64,000 nt of DNA from an uncultured Eubacteriales bacterium (GTDB lineage: Bacteria; Bacillota; Clostridia; Oscillospirales; CAG-382): positions 1 through 64,000 of the forward strand of contig CAKSEL010000009.1 of NCBI GenBank assembly GCA_934446675.1. The letters are read 5' to 3'. The position numbers and the translations under genes were made by a program. Positions 25,467 through 34,900 of this stretch are shown here, piece by piece (position 1 is the first letter of the stretch; every line of letters starts with the position of its first letter). Under the pieces are notes generated by a model. It searched no databases, had not been told where the DNA came from, and saw only the letters and a program-made list of their open reading frames with translations.

Positions 25467-26972
25467 TTACTTTGCAAGCTCAAATTTTATATTATCGCCG
25501 GAAAGCTTTATGCCGTCCGCGGTTTCTTCAAACTCTGCGGCAACGCCGACGGTATATTTAACTCCGTTATTTTCAAAATCAATGCCGCCTTTTGCCGCAG
25601 CATATCCCTTGAATTTTCCGAATTTCCAGTCAAGCTCCGTTCTGCCCGAAATGCTTATTTCATCTTCGCCGAACGTCACTGCCGTTTCTTCGCCGCCGTC
25701 ACGCTTTGCATATACCGTAAGCTTCTGACCGTCACGCTCTGTTCTTTCAAAGGTATATCCGCCTTCAAACTCAAGAAAAGCGTCGCGCGAATTGTTTTCA
25801 AAGCTCCATACGCGTTCGTCGCAGACAGGCAGCGCGTCATACGTTGCTTTCCACTCGCGGCAAGGCTCGTCAAGGTATCTCTCGGTATACTTTTCATCAT
25901 ATTTCTGTATATCGCGGAAATACATTGTTTTGCCGTCAAAGAAAAGGTTTGCACGGTAATTTTTATTTGTATACCAGAAAGATTTATATTTTTCCGACTT
26001 GTCGGGATCTTCCGAAGCGCAGATTGCAGCGGCAGGCGTCGTTTCAAACTCACCTGCAAACATACACGCAGCGTCTGACGTCTTTACTATGCTTATCTTT
26101 CCTTCATCGGAATACTTCTTCAGAAGTTCATACTGCATTTCAAGTCCGTCTTTCATTTTTCCCCAGCCGAAGCTGTTTTCCTGACCTATCTGCGTATATG
26201 AAATTCCCATATTTTCATTATCGAAATATGTTCTGAAAAACCATTCCATGCATTTTTTGCTCTGACCGTAACCCCACACAGGCTCCATTGTCGCGCAGCC
26301 CTTGAAATCGCAGCCGTGTGCATAACGTCTTTCATTATATCCGCGTATGGGATCAATGCCGAGAAGTCTGAACACAGGTGCGTTTACCTGATTTTCCTTT
26401 GTCTGAGCCGGGCAGAGAATATTATTTTTCGACGGATAGTACGGCTGGTTATACGGACCTCCCCAAAGTGTATATGCGTCTACCGCAAGCTGTTCGCGGC
26501 AGATTCCGAAAAATTCCACGCCGTATTTTTCCGACATATATTTTACCGAATCTATATCAAGCAGCCACGAACCCGCGCTTTTGGGGTATTCTCCGAAAAC
26601 CTCTTTGAATTTTCTCATAAGCTCATCTATAAGCTTTTTCTTTTCGGAAAGCGTATATGCCGGAAGAAATCCCGGATCAACGTACCAGTCCCAGTCAAAT
26701 CCGGGTCTGCCGCGCCATTCTATTCCGACGCTCTCGACAAGCGGACGTACAATTTCTATCCATACGCCGAGCTCTGTTTTTTCATTTTTTCCAGCGCCCA
26801 GAACATCGGTAAACTTCGGATTTATAAGCGCGTCGTACTGTAAGAGGAATGTGTTGTCAAACCCGTACTTTTTATTGAGCGCGATCTGATTTAAAACCGG
26901 CTCGAGCAAATCAAGCTCAGGGTTTCGCGGTTCGACGCCGCGCACGAAATTCATAACTGTTACAAGATTCAT
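25467..26972 (-). CDS. Unknown protein, possibly a deacetylase-like or glycoside-hydrolase-like barrel with beta-rich C-terminus
   Basis: Length 501 residues, no signal peptide, hence cytoplasmic. The first 330 residues look like an alpha/beta barrel enzyme: NFVRGVEPRNPELDLLEPV, PGFDWDWYVDPGFLPAYT, LMRKFKEVFGEYPKSAGSWLLD and many aromatic residues (GGPYNQPYYPSKN). The last 120 residues are beta-rich with Gly/Asp turns. The pattern recalls polysaccharide deacetylase-like (NodB) or related barrels in carbohydrate loci, but I cannot name a family. ATG 26972 with AGAGAGGA 9 bases upstream is preferred over an ATG three codons earlier that touches that site. It lies 33 bases downstream of the symporter gene and may share its riboswitch-controlled transcript. 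Confidence 0.6.
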   Translation of the reverse strand: MNLVTVMNFVRGVEPRNPELDLLEPVLNQIALNKKYGFDNTFLLQYDALINPKFTDVLGAGKNEKTELGVWIEIVRPLVESVGIEWRGRPGFDWDWYVDPGFLPAYTLSEKKKLIDELMRKFKEVFGEYPKSAGSWLLDIDSVKYMSEKYGVEFFGICREQLAVDAYTLWGGPYNQPYYPSKNNILCPAQTKENQVNAPVFRLLGIDPIRGYNERRYAHGCDFKGCATMEPVWGYGQSKKCMEWFFRTYFDNENMGISYTQIGQENSFGWGKMKDGLEMQYELLKKYSDEGKISIVKTSDAACMFAGEFETTPAAAICASEDPDKSEKYKSFWYTNKNYRANLFFDGKTMYFRDIQKYDEKYTERYLDEPCREWKATYDALPVCDERVWSFENNSRDAFLEFEGGYTFERTERDGQKLTVYAKRDGGEETAVTFGEDEISISGRTELDWKFGKFKGYAAAKGGIDFENNGVKYTVGVAAEFEETADGIKLSGDNIKFELAK

Positions 26973-27005
26973 ACTGCACATTCCTCTCTCTTTTACAAAA
27001 ACGCC

Positions 27006-28604
27006 TTATTTATTCTTTTTTTCCTTTAATGCCGTAAAGTATGCCTTTGTTTCCTTTGCAACAACTCCGCTGAGAAGTATGAGAGCCACAAGGTTGGGTA
27101 TTGCCATCATACCGTTGAGGGTATCGGCTATTTCCCATGCGAGCGAAAGCTCCATTGCGGCGCCGATTACGAGCATCGGGAGGAAGAGAATCTTATAAAC
27201 TATCGAAGCCTTTTCGCCGAACAGAAATTCCATGCAGCGCGAACCGTAGAGATTCCAGCTGAGAATTGTTGTAAATGCGAACAGTGCAAGTGCAAACGCA
27301 ACTATAACGCTTGCCGCCTTTGCGTTGAAAATAGTCGAGAAAGCCGAGATCGACAGCGCCGCGTCGGCGTTTTCTCCCCATACTATTCCCACTCCGCTCA
27401 TGAGTATTGTAAGAGCCGTCATGGTGCAGATAACTATTGTATCGGCAAAAACTTCAAATATTCCGAAAAGTCCCTGCTTTACGGCGTTATCGGTATCGGC
27501 TGCCGCGTGTGCGATAGGCGCAGAACCGAGACCTGCTTCATTAGAAAAGATACCTCTCGAAATACCCTTTTTCATTGCGGTCGCTATGGTAATTCCAAGA
27601 AATCCGCCGCCGGCTGCCTTGAAGTTGAACGCGCCTTTAAATATCATTCCGAAGACCGTTCCGATATTTCCTATATTTGCAAATATTACAACAAGCGACG
27701 CTACTATATAAAGCACGCTCATTACGGGAACTATAAGCTCTGTAACCTTGCCTATACGCTTAATGCCGCCAAGTGATACAAGCGCCACAAGAACTGCAAC
27801 CGCAACGCCGACGCCGATTCTGAGAGCAAGCTCGTTTGTTTCGGTAAATCTCATAGCCGCAGCATTAATTGTGCCTGCAATGGTATTAACCTGGGTCATA
27901 TTGCCTATACCGAAGGACGCAAGCGCGCCGAGTACGCAGAAAAGAACGCTGAGCCATTTCCAGTTTTTGCCCAAGCCTTTTTCTATGTAGTACATAGGTC
28001 CGCCTACCCAGTCGCCGTTCTTATTTCTTTCGCGGAACTTTATGGAAAGCACTACCTCGGAATACTTTGTCGCCATACCGAGAAGAGCCGAAACCCACAT
28101 CCAGAATACGGCTCCGGGACCGCCTATTGCGATAGCTCCGGCAACACCGGCTATATTTCCCGTGCCGACGGTTGCTGCAAGTGCGGTACAGACTGCCTGG
28201 AACGGAGAAACCGCGCCCTTATCCTTAACTTCGTTCTTTTCGGTGATCTTTCCTATCGTGTTTTTCATCGCATGACCGAAATGCGAGAACTGAACCGCCT
28301 TATTGCAGCAGGTGAGAAGAATACCGGCGCCGAGAATGAGTATCATCGCGGGCCAGCCCCAAACAACATCGTTTATCTTGCCGTTAATGTCGCCGATCTT
28401 TTCGGCAACGGTCTTTTCTTCCTTGGTTTCGGGAAGTTCGGGTACGGTCTGAGTGTTTTCGGCGCTGTCTGTGACGGCGTTATCTGCATTCTGTGCAGGC
28501 GCTGCCGACGAAACAAGTCCGAATGTGCCGAGTACAAGCAGCGCGCAAAGCAAAAGCGACGCTGCTTTTGAATAAAGTTTTGTTCTTTTCACTGAGATCA
28601 TCAT
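27006..28604 (-). CDS. Sodium:alanine/glycine symporter, AGCS family, with a signal-peptide-like extra N-terminus
   Basis: Length about 532 residues. Family features are ILILGAGILLT, ALAATVGTGNIAGVAGAIAIGG, GPGAVFWMWVSALLGMATKYSE, and GDWVGGPMYYIEKGLG, with about ten membrane helices. It imports alanine or glycine with sodium. Before the usual first helix there is an additional hydrophobic segment (LLLCALLVLGTFGLVSSAA) and a polar acidic linker of about 50 residues, resembling a signal peptide plus extracellular tail. ATG 28604 directly follows AAGGAAAGG. A glycine riboswitch in the 5' leader points to glycine as regulator and probable substrate. Confidence 0.92.
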   Translation of the reverse strand: MMISVKRTKLYSKAASLLLCALLVLGTFGLVSSAAPAQNADNAVTDSAENTQTVPELPETKEEKTVAEKIGDINGKINDVVWGWPAMILILGAGILLTCCNKAVQFSHFGHAMKNTIGKITEKNEVKDKGAVSPFQAVCTALAATVGTGNIAGVAGAIAIGGPGAVFWMWVSALLGMATKYSEVVLSIKFRERNKNGDWVGGPMYYIEKGLGKNWKWLSVLFCVLGALASFGIGNMTQVNTIAGTINAAAMRFTETNELALRIGVGVAVAVLVALVSLGGIKRIGKVTELIVPVMSVLYIVASLVVIFANIGNIGTVFGMIFKGAFNFKAAGGGFLGITIATAMKKGISRGIFSNEAGLGSAPIAHAAADTDNAVKQGLFGIFEVFADTIVICTMTALTILMSGVGIVWGENADAALSISAFSTIFNAKAASVIVAFALALFAFTTILSWNLYGSRCMEFLFGEKASIVYKILFLPMLVIGAAMELSLAWEIADTLNGMMAIPNLVALILLSGVVAKETKAYFTALKEKKNK

Positions 28605-28751
28605 CCTTTCCTTATAAAATATAGTTTTTTTCGGGAAAGTCCGGTTTTTGAGAGACAAAGAAATTTGCTGTCACGGAAATTCTATGTGTCAAAGCACAAA
28701 AAAATAACCGCGGACAAGAGCATTTTTCAGCCAGTCTCCGGAAAAAACAGA

Positions 28752-28850
28752 TTACACTCCGTCCTTTTGCCTGAGAGATCGGAAAGAACTGCTTTTTTCT
28801 CTCCTTACACCTTCGGCGTCCTTACAGGAACTCTCCAGAGAATATCAGTG
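28752..28850 (-). ncRNA. Glycine riboswitch, single aptamer
   Basis: The minus strand carries the conserved glycine aptamer blocks: TCTGGAGAG, GCCGAAGG, then CTCTCAGGCAAAAGGAC and GGAG. Only one complete aptamer is visible. Downstream, an imperfect hairpin (CCGGAGAC with GTCCGCGG, roughly 28698-28745) ends in TTATTTTTTT and may be the expression platform. It regulates the AGCS symporter. Whether glycine turns it on or off cannot be read with confidence. Confidence 0.88.
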
Positions 28851-28865
28851 AATAACACGTGAAAA

Positions 28866-28894
28866 ATTATAGCACAAATATTTAACGTTTGCAA
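28866..28894 (-). promoter_or_regulatory. Promoter of the glycine riboswitch-symporter transcript
   Basis: Minus strand TTGCAA (28894-28889), 17-base spacer, TATAAT (28871-28866) with TGC before it (extended -10). Confidence 0.8.
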
Positions 28895-28934
28895 TACTTT
28901 TTTTCAAAAAACGTCAATTTTCGGCACATTGCGT

Positions 28935-28980
28935 CAAAAAAAACTCTGTGCAAAGCAATTTTTACCGCCCGGCACAGAGT
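28935..28980 (-). terminator. Terminator after gpmI
   Basis: ACTCTGTGC (28943-28951) pairs with GCACAGAGT (28972-28980); leftward it ends in eight T. Confidence 0.85.
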
Positions 28981-29006
28981 ATAAAAGCATTTATTTAATT
29001 AAAAGC

Positions 29007-30671
29007 TTATTTAAGCACTTCTATCATGCTTTCGTTCCAGATAGACGGAGCTTCATAGCCCATGAGATTTACAAGAGTTGCGGCAATATTGGAAAGTCCG
29101 TAAGTGTCCTTTTCAATCACCTTATAGTTATCCGCAAAGCTGTTATCATAGATAAAGCAAGGAACAGGATTGAGAGTATGGCTGGTCTTTGCCTTATAGT
29201 GTCCCTCTTTATCAACCTTGGGCTCGTGGGTTTTCTTGTCAAGTTCATACATTTCGTCGGCGTTTCCGTGGTCTGCGGTAATGATCGCAACACCGTGTAC
29301 CTTGTCAATTTCTTCGAGTATTCTCGCAAGGCATAGGTCAAGCGATTCCATTGAAACGATTGTTGCAAGATAGTTTCCGGTATGACCTACCATATCGCCG
29401 TTCGGGAAGTTTACGCGAAGGAATTTGAATTTGCCCTCTTCGGAGACTTCTATGAGTCTGTCGGTTATTTCGGCGCACTTCATCCATGGTCTCTGCTCAA
29501 ACGGAACTACGTCGGACTTGATCTCCTCATAGGTTTCTGTCTTTTCGTCGAACTTTCCGCTCTTGTTGCCGTTCCAGAAATAGGTAACGTGACCGAATTT
29601 CTGTGTTTCGGAAAGCGCGTACTGAGTAACGCCGGTATTTGCAAGGTACTCGCCCATTGTTCCCTTGATTTCGGGAGGACTTACAAGGTATCTCGACGGA
29701 ATGTGCTTATCTCCGTCATATTCAAGCATACCTGCGAATGTTACCTTGGGATATACGACTCTGTCGAACGCGGTAAAGTCAGCCTCGTCGAACGCACGCG
29801 AGATCTCTATTGCGCGGTCGCCTCTGAAGTTATAGAATACAACGCTGTCGCCGTCGGTAATCTTTCCTGCGGGCTGACCGTTTTCGGCAATTACAAATGC
29901 AGGAAGATCCTGGTCTATGCAGCCGGTTTCGGCTCTGTAAGTCTTTATCGCGTCTTCGGCGCTTGCAAACTGTCTGCCCTCTCCGAGAACATGAGTGTGC
30001 CAGCCGCGTTCAACCATTGACCAGTCCGCCTCGTAACGGTCCATGGTTATATTCATTCTTCCGCCGCCGGAAGCGATCTTCGCGTCAAATCCGTCGGTAT
30101 TAAGTTCCTTTAAGAATTCTTCAAACGGAAGAACATAGTCGAGTGCGCTTGTCTCTCCGACATCTCTGCCGTCAAGAAGTATATGAACGCGCACTTTCTT
30201 TACTCCGTCTGCCTTTGCCTGCTTTATCATGGCCTTTAAGTGGTCGATATGGGAATGAACGTTGCCGTCGGAGAAAAGTCCGATAAAATGAAGAGTCTTT
30301 CCCGTGTCCTTAACGCCTGTGACGTCTTTCCACGCCTGAGATTTGAACATAAGTCCGGATTCTATGGAATTTGATACAAGCTTTGCGCCCTGTGCGAAAA
30401 CCTGACCTGCGCCGATAGCGTTATGTCCGACCTCGGAGTTGCCCATGTCGTCGTCGGACGGAAGTCCTACGGCTGTTCCGTGAGCCTTGAGCTTTAACAT
30501 GGGGTAATTTGCCTTTAACATATCGAGAGTGGGAGTTCTCGCGTTCTTTACGGCGTTTGAAATATTGTCCGCACCGATTCCGACACCGTCCATGACTATG
30601 CAGAACACCGGTCTTTCCTTTGCTGCCTTGTCGTTGTTCTTAAAATGCAGCGGCTTCAATGTTTCTTTCAT
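29007..30671 (-). CDS. gpmI: 2,3-bisphosphoglycerate-independent phosphoglycerate mutase
   Basis: Length 554 residues. It interconverts 3- and 2-phosphoglycerate in glycolysis with two metal ions, usually Mn. The first metal Asp is in CIVMDGVGIG, the phosphoserine in DDDMGNSEVGHNAIGAG, then HIHV-type residues in LHFIGLFSDGNVHSHIDHL, the substrate loop RDVGETSALDYV, and the second metal site in ITADHGNADEM. Length and motifs are complete. ATG 30671 lies 13 bases after AAAGGA; a four-codon frame (ATGAAAACCAAATGA) overlaps this start. The hairpin array lies upstream, between gpmI and mreB. Confidence 0.94.
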   Translation of the reverse strand: MKETLKPLHFKNNDKAAKERPVFCIVMDGVGIGADNISNAVKNARTPTLDMLKANYPMLKLKAHGTAVGLPSDDDMGNSEVGHNAIGAGQVFAQGAKLVSNSIESGLMFKSQAWKDVTGVKDTGKTLHFIGLFSDGNVHSHIDHLKAMIKQAKADGVKKVRVHILLDGRDVGETSALDYVLPFEEFLKELNTDGFDAKIASGGGRMNITMDRYEADWSMVERGWHTHVLGEGRQFASAEDAIKTYRAETGCIDQDLPAFVIAENGQPAGKITDGDSVVFYNFRGDRAIEISRAFDEADFTAFDRVVYPKVTFAGMLEYDGDKHIPSRYLVSPPEIKGTMGEYLANTGVTQYALSETQKFGHVTYFWNGNKSGKFDEKTETYEEIKSDVVPFEQRPWMKCAEITDRLIEVSEEGKFKFLRVNFPNGDMVGHTGNYLATIVSMESLDLCLARILEEIDKVHGVAIITADHGNADEMYELDKKTHEPKVDKEGHYKAKTSHTLNPVPCFIYDNSFADNYKVIEKDTYGLSNIAATLVNLMGYEAPSIWNESMIEVLK

Positions 30672-30725
30672 TTGGTTTTCATTTCCTTTCGTATATCATA
30701 ATTGTCATACTTACCATATTTTTAA

Positions 30726-30861
30726 TGCGCAAAGCGCATTTCATGTGCCCCTTAGGGCACTTTTCATGAAATTTTAATTTCATTTCATGCACGCAGTGCT
30801 TTTCATGAAACTTTAGTTTCATTTCATGCCGGAACGGCAATTCATTGCGTCTGATGACGCA
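30726..30861. repeat. Array of seven short different hairpins separated by a constant TTTCATG-like unit
   Basis: Successive palindromes are TGCGC/GCGCA, GTGCCC/GGGCAC, TGAAAT/ATTTCA, GCAC/GTGC, ATGAAACT/AGTTTCAT, GCCG/CGGC and TGCGTC/GACGCA, each with a loop of about 2-4 bases. Between them the sequence is ATTTCATG, TTTTCATG or a close variant, giving a spacing of about 20 bases. Stems differ in sequence but each is self-complementary. The array fills most of the mreB-gpmI gap, lies upstream of the gpmI start, and is followed by AT-rich sequence without a T-run, so it is not a set of ordinary terminators. Confidence 0.8.
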
Positions 30862-30912
30862 TATATTTTACCCCCGTAAAAAACCGATATCAAGCGTATT
30901 TTGTTAAACTAT

Positions 30913-31917
30913 TTATGACTTTACGGTTTTCAGTACATTTTCATACGTTCCGGGAAAGGACATGACCTTAATGATTCCGTCGGCAACGCAGTCAAGAGGT
31001 CTGTTTGCAACATAAACCGGCAAGTGCGTTCTTTCTCCGACAAGAAGTCCTATTCCGCCGAGCAAGGCTCCTCCTCCGGTAAGCGTAAGCCCCGTCGAGA
31101 GCAGATCTCCGCAGAGTTCGGGAGGCGTTGTTTCAAGCGTCGCCTTTATTATGTCCGTCATCTGTGTGAGCGGCTCGTCAAGCGCCTCTCTTATTTCGGA
31201 GGAATATATATTGAACACCGACGGAAGTCCCGTGACGAGATTTCTGCCCCTGACCTCGATCATTCCCACGTCTGCCGACGGGTGTGCCGAGCCTATTTCT
31301 ATCTTTATGTCTTCGGCTGTGTTCTCGCCTATCGCAACGTTGAACTTTTTTCTTACATATTCCGCAATAGCCTCGTTGAGTTCGTCGCCGGCAATGCGCA
31401 GCGAATTGGATACCGCAACTCCGCCTGCCGTGACCACCGCAACCTCAGTCGTTCCGCCGCCTATATCCACGACGATATTTCCGACAGGCTGCTTGAACGA
31501 AAGTCCCGCGCCTATTGCCGCAGCCACCGGTTCTTCTATAAGGTACACCGACGACGCGCCTGCCTCAAGCGCCGCGTTTTCAACTGCTCTGTGCTCTACC
31601 TCCGTCACTCCGTAAGGTATGCAGATTATGACCTTAGGCTTTGAAAACAGCGCGTTGCCCGTGGCTTTCCTTATAAAAAGCCTTAACATCTGCAAGGTAA
31701 GTTCAAAATCCGCAATTACTCCGTCCTTGAGCGGTCTTACAACAGTGATGTTCTGAGCCGTCTTTCCGATGAGCTTTTTAGCCTCGTTTCCTACGGCAAT
31801 TATACGTTCGCTTTTATTGTCAAACGCAACCGCGCTCATTTCTCTTATTATTATACCTTTTTCCCTTGTGCATACAAGCGTATTCGCCGTGCCAAGGTCT
31901 ATTCCGATAAAGCTAAT
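30913..31917 (-). CDS. mreB: Rod-shape actin MreB/Mbl, apparent AUU start
   Basis: Length 334 residues if started at ATT 31917. Actin-fold motifs: phosphate-1 GIDLGTANT (residues 5-13), VIADFELT, CIPYGVTEVEHRA, IEEPVAAAIGAGL, phosphate-2 VVDIGGGTTEVAV and adenosine loop LTGGGALLGG. MreB forms membrane-bound filaments that guide cell-wall synthesis. The first ATG (31839) comes after the phosphate-1 loop and cannot be the true start. Between the stop of the upstream gene (31923-31925) and the GIDLGT codons there is no ATG, GTG or TTG in frame; candidates are ATT 31917 (10 bases after GGAGAGG), ATA 31923 and CTG 31926 overlapping the stop. The position follows the helicase-like gene closely, so coupled translation is likely. 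Confidence 0.88.
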   Translation of the reverse strand: MSFIGIDLGTANTLVCTREKGIIIREMSAVAFDNKSERIIAVGNEAKKLIGKTAQNITVVRPLKDGVIADFELTLQMLRLFIRKATGNALFSKPKVIICIPYGVTEVEHRAVENAALEAGASSVYLIEEPVAAAIGAGLSFKQPVGNIVVDIGGGTTEVAVVTAGGVAVSNSLRIAGDELNEAIAEYVRKKFNVAIGENTAEDIKIEIGSAHPSADVGMIEVRGRNLVTGLPSVFNIYSSEIREALDEPLTQMTDIIKATLETTPPELCGDLLSTGLTLTGGGALLGGIGLLVGERTHLPVYVANRPLDCVADGIIKVMSFPGTYENVLKTVKS

Positions 31918-31922
31918 ATATA

Positions 31923-34900
31923 TCAGTCCTCTCCGCCGTTAAGTGCGTCCGAAATTGTCTTTATGCCATTTTTTGCAAGCTCAGCCGGCATAAGCGTCAT
32001 TGTCTGCACATCTTTGGGCGCGTAATATTTGAGCACAAGCTCGTCACTCATATTTGCGTGCGACGTCATATCGGCAAATATGCAGAGTTTGCTGTTGCGT
32101 CCGACGCTTACAAGCTCCGCGCCGCCGGTTTCTTTTCCGGTGCATACCGCAAACGCCGACGTTCTTCCCGACGCTCTGAGAATTCCCGGGATAACCGTTG
32201 ACGACGCGTCCTTCCACGTATTTACGTTTACGGGAACCCTGTACGAGGACATGCTTTCCTCAAACAGTCTGAGAGATGCCTCGGTCATGGATTTGGGCGT
32301 GCCGCGGTTTATGCCCGAAACAACGCAGAGCTTTTCAAGTTCAAGTGAGCAGATATGGGCATAAACGTCTGAAATCACGTCCGCAGACGAGTTTTTGGCA
32401 AGTGAGCAGTCGTATATTCCGTCCGTGTTCTCAAACACCGTGCAGACTACTGCGGCTTTACAGTCTGCAAAGTACATTTTTTCAGGCTCGCATATAATCA
32501 GTGCGCCGTCCGACAGCACTTTGTCAAGATACGGACTCTTTTTTCTCAGATGGTCTGCAAGTCTTTTTAAATACTCGCACATTTCGGGCGTAAATGCGCT
32601 TACCGCAACCCTTGAAAATCCCGAATTTACGTATTCGCACGCCTTCGAGAGAGCCTGAGACGCCTGTGCGCGGCTTATATTTTTAAGCTCCGCGTCAGCA
32701 GTGCCGTTTACGCGTATCAGTTCGTAACACGCAGAATCCGAACACGGCGAGATCAGCGCGCTGCGTCCCGAAAGCAGCACAGAATTAATATATGCGAAAA
32801 GTCCGGAATTTTTATCCGAGCATATTGTGTCGGTCTTGTAGACCCTTACACCGCCGTTATTTTTGATTGCCGAAAACATTTCGCTTTCCTGTGACGCTGA
32901 CATATTGAACAGTGCGAAAGTCTTTCCGAGACTCAGAGCCGGAAGTGAATCAAATCCGCTGTCGAGCGCCACGGAAAAATCAAATGTGACGTCGTTCTTT
33001 ACAAAGCTTTCCGTCAGCTCATTCGGAATCACTATACACGGCAGAACCTTTGAAACAAGCGATTTATGCTTTGAAACAAAGCTGCGCAGCGAAAGTCCGG
33101 CGTCGTTTGAAAGCACCTTCGGATCATACGTTTCGGAAAGGTGGCGCAGGCTCTGCGCATACGAGATCTCAAAGTTCTTTTCGCATCTGAGCGCCGATCT
33201 TACAAGTTCCGGAGCAAACTTTTCCTTTGCAATGCTTACGTTTGAAAGTTCGGTTTCCGAAAACAGCTCGTCCGACGCGATCCTGCACGCCGGCAATAAC
33301 AGCGAACGCGCAAAAAGTCTGTCTGCGTTTCCGTCCGCGCCGTGCTTTTCGATATATTCCACAAAGCCGCAAAGCTTATCCTTTACACTGTCGCAGAGTC
33401 CGAGATATTCCGTCCACTTATCGGCAACGTCGAGGCTTTCGGCAGCGCCCGAAATAAAATCGGAAAGTCCGTCAAATGCAAGTATTCCGTTTTCAAAGCT
33501 CATATCTTCAAGCTTTGCTCCGAGAAACGTGCAGAGTTCGGTAAGCGAAAACTCGCCCTTTGCAAAAAGCTCGGCAAGCTGCGCTCGGCAGACGGTTATC
33601 TTTCTCGCAAGAACGGGATCTGCCGGAATTACCGAAACAAGTCTGAAAAATCCGGAAAGCGCTTTGTTTCTCGAATCGTATGTTATTCTGTCAAGCAGCG
33701 CTCCGGCGTCCGACGCAAGCTCTGCAAGACGCGCGCCAAATCCGAAATTGTCCTCCGACAGTCCGTCAAGCTGCTTTATATCCGCTTTGTATTCGTATAA
33801 CAGCGAGTATATTTCTTCAAGCGGCTTTTCCCTGAACTGCGCGGTGTTTTCGGGGCTTACGTACTGGAGAAGTATATCCTCGTCGTTCTTTCTGTGAATG
33901 AACTTTTTGAGAAATCCCTTTTCGGCGTCCTCATATCTGTCCGCGACAAGCAGCGAACGTACGTCCTCGAAAATCTTGGGCGAGAAAAACGGAAGTCTGA
34001 AACGGATTGCCGCGCATCTTTCCTTTATCGCGGCAACGCGCTTTGCATTGTTAGAAAACTTTTCTATGTCGCTCTGCCTGAAAATTTCGGGGATATCTAC
34101 GTCCCTTGCCGAAAGCGCAAGCTTATACAGGTCATTGAGCGCGCAGAGTGCGTCCGGCGTCTTTATGCATGACAGTTCAAGCGAGCATATTCCGGAAACG
34201 TCGAGAAATACGTCGCGGTACTCCGAAAGAACCGGGATTATATTTGAAACAAGCGTGCGTATACGTTCCCCGTCCTCTTTTGAATACTTGCTCTGCGGAC
34301 GCGTTCCGTACAGCCTGTGCGTATTTATCGGCGCGTATTCCGGCATTCCCGACGCAGCGCACAGCCCTCTTGCAAAGGATATAAGCTTTCCTGCGTCTGC
34401 AAACAGCTTTTCAAAGCCGTCGGAACCGAGTTTTTCAAAAACGCTGTCGTCTATATGTATTTCCTCACCGTCGGACGGGAGACTTGCGTCGAGATATGCG
34501 CGCAGAAGCTCGTTCAGCGTAAATCCGAACCGCGTTTTTCTGCTGTTCTTTTCTTCATATTCGTACAGCGTTTTATATGCCGCGTCAAGCTCTTTATGCT
34601 CAAACGACGCACCGTTTTCGTTTTCATTCTTGTACTTTTCAAGCCTTGCGCAGATCTCATCGCAAAGCTTTTGCGTATCAAGACCGTCGGTCACTTCAAA
34701 CGCGGCGTCATTAAGCCCCGAATTTTTAAGTATCTCATATATTCCGTGTGCGTCAAAATAGTCTTTAGCCGTAACGATAAGATTTTTGCCGTCGGCAATA
34801 TGCTTTTTTGCATAGGCGCTGAGAACCCCGGCTTTTTCGTGTGCAAACGCGCCGGAAACAAGTATATTTTCCTTTGAGCAGGCAGCGCTCATACTCTCAA

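Noticed and set aside
30726..30861. CRISPR array
   Set aside because: The constant part is only about 8 bases and the variable parts are palindromes, not unique spacers; no cas gene is present.
30913..31839. mreB starting at the first ATG (31839)
   Set aside because: It would remove the phosphate-1 loop DLGTANT that actin-fold ATPases need.
32863..34761. Long rightward open frames (344 and 287 codons) inside the helicase-like gene
   Set aside because: They are antisense to a gene with family similarity and arise from its codon bias; no ribosome sites or promoters were seen.
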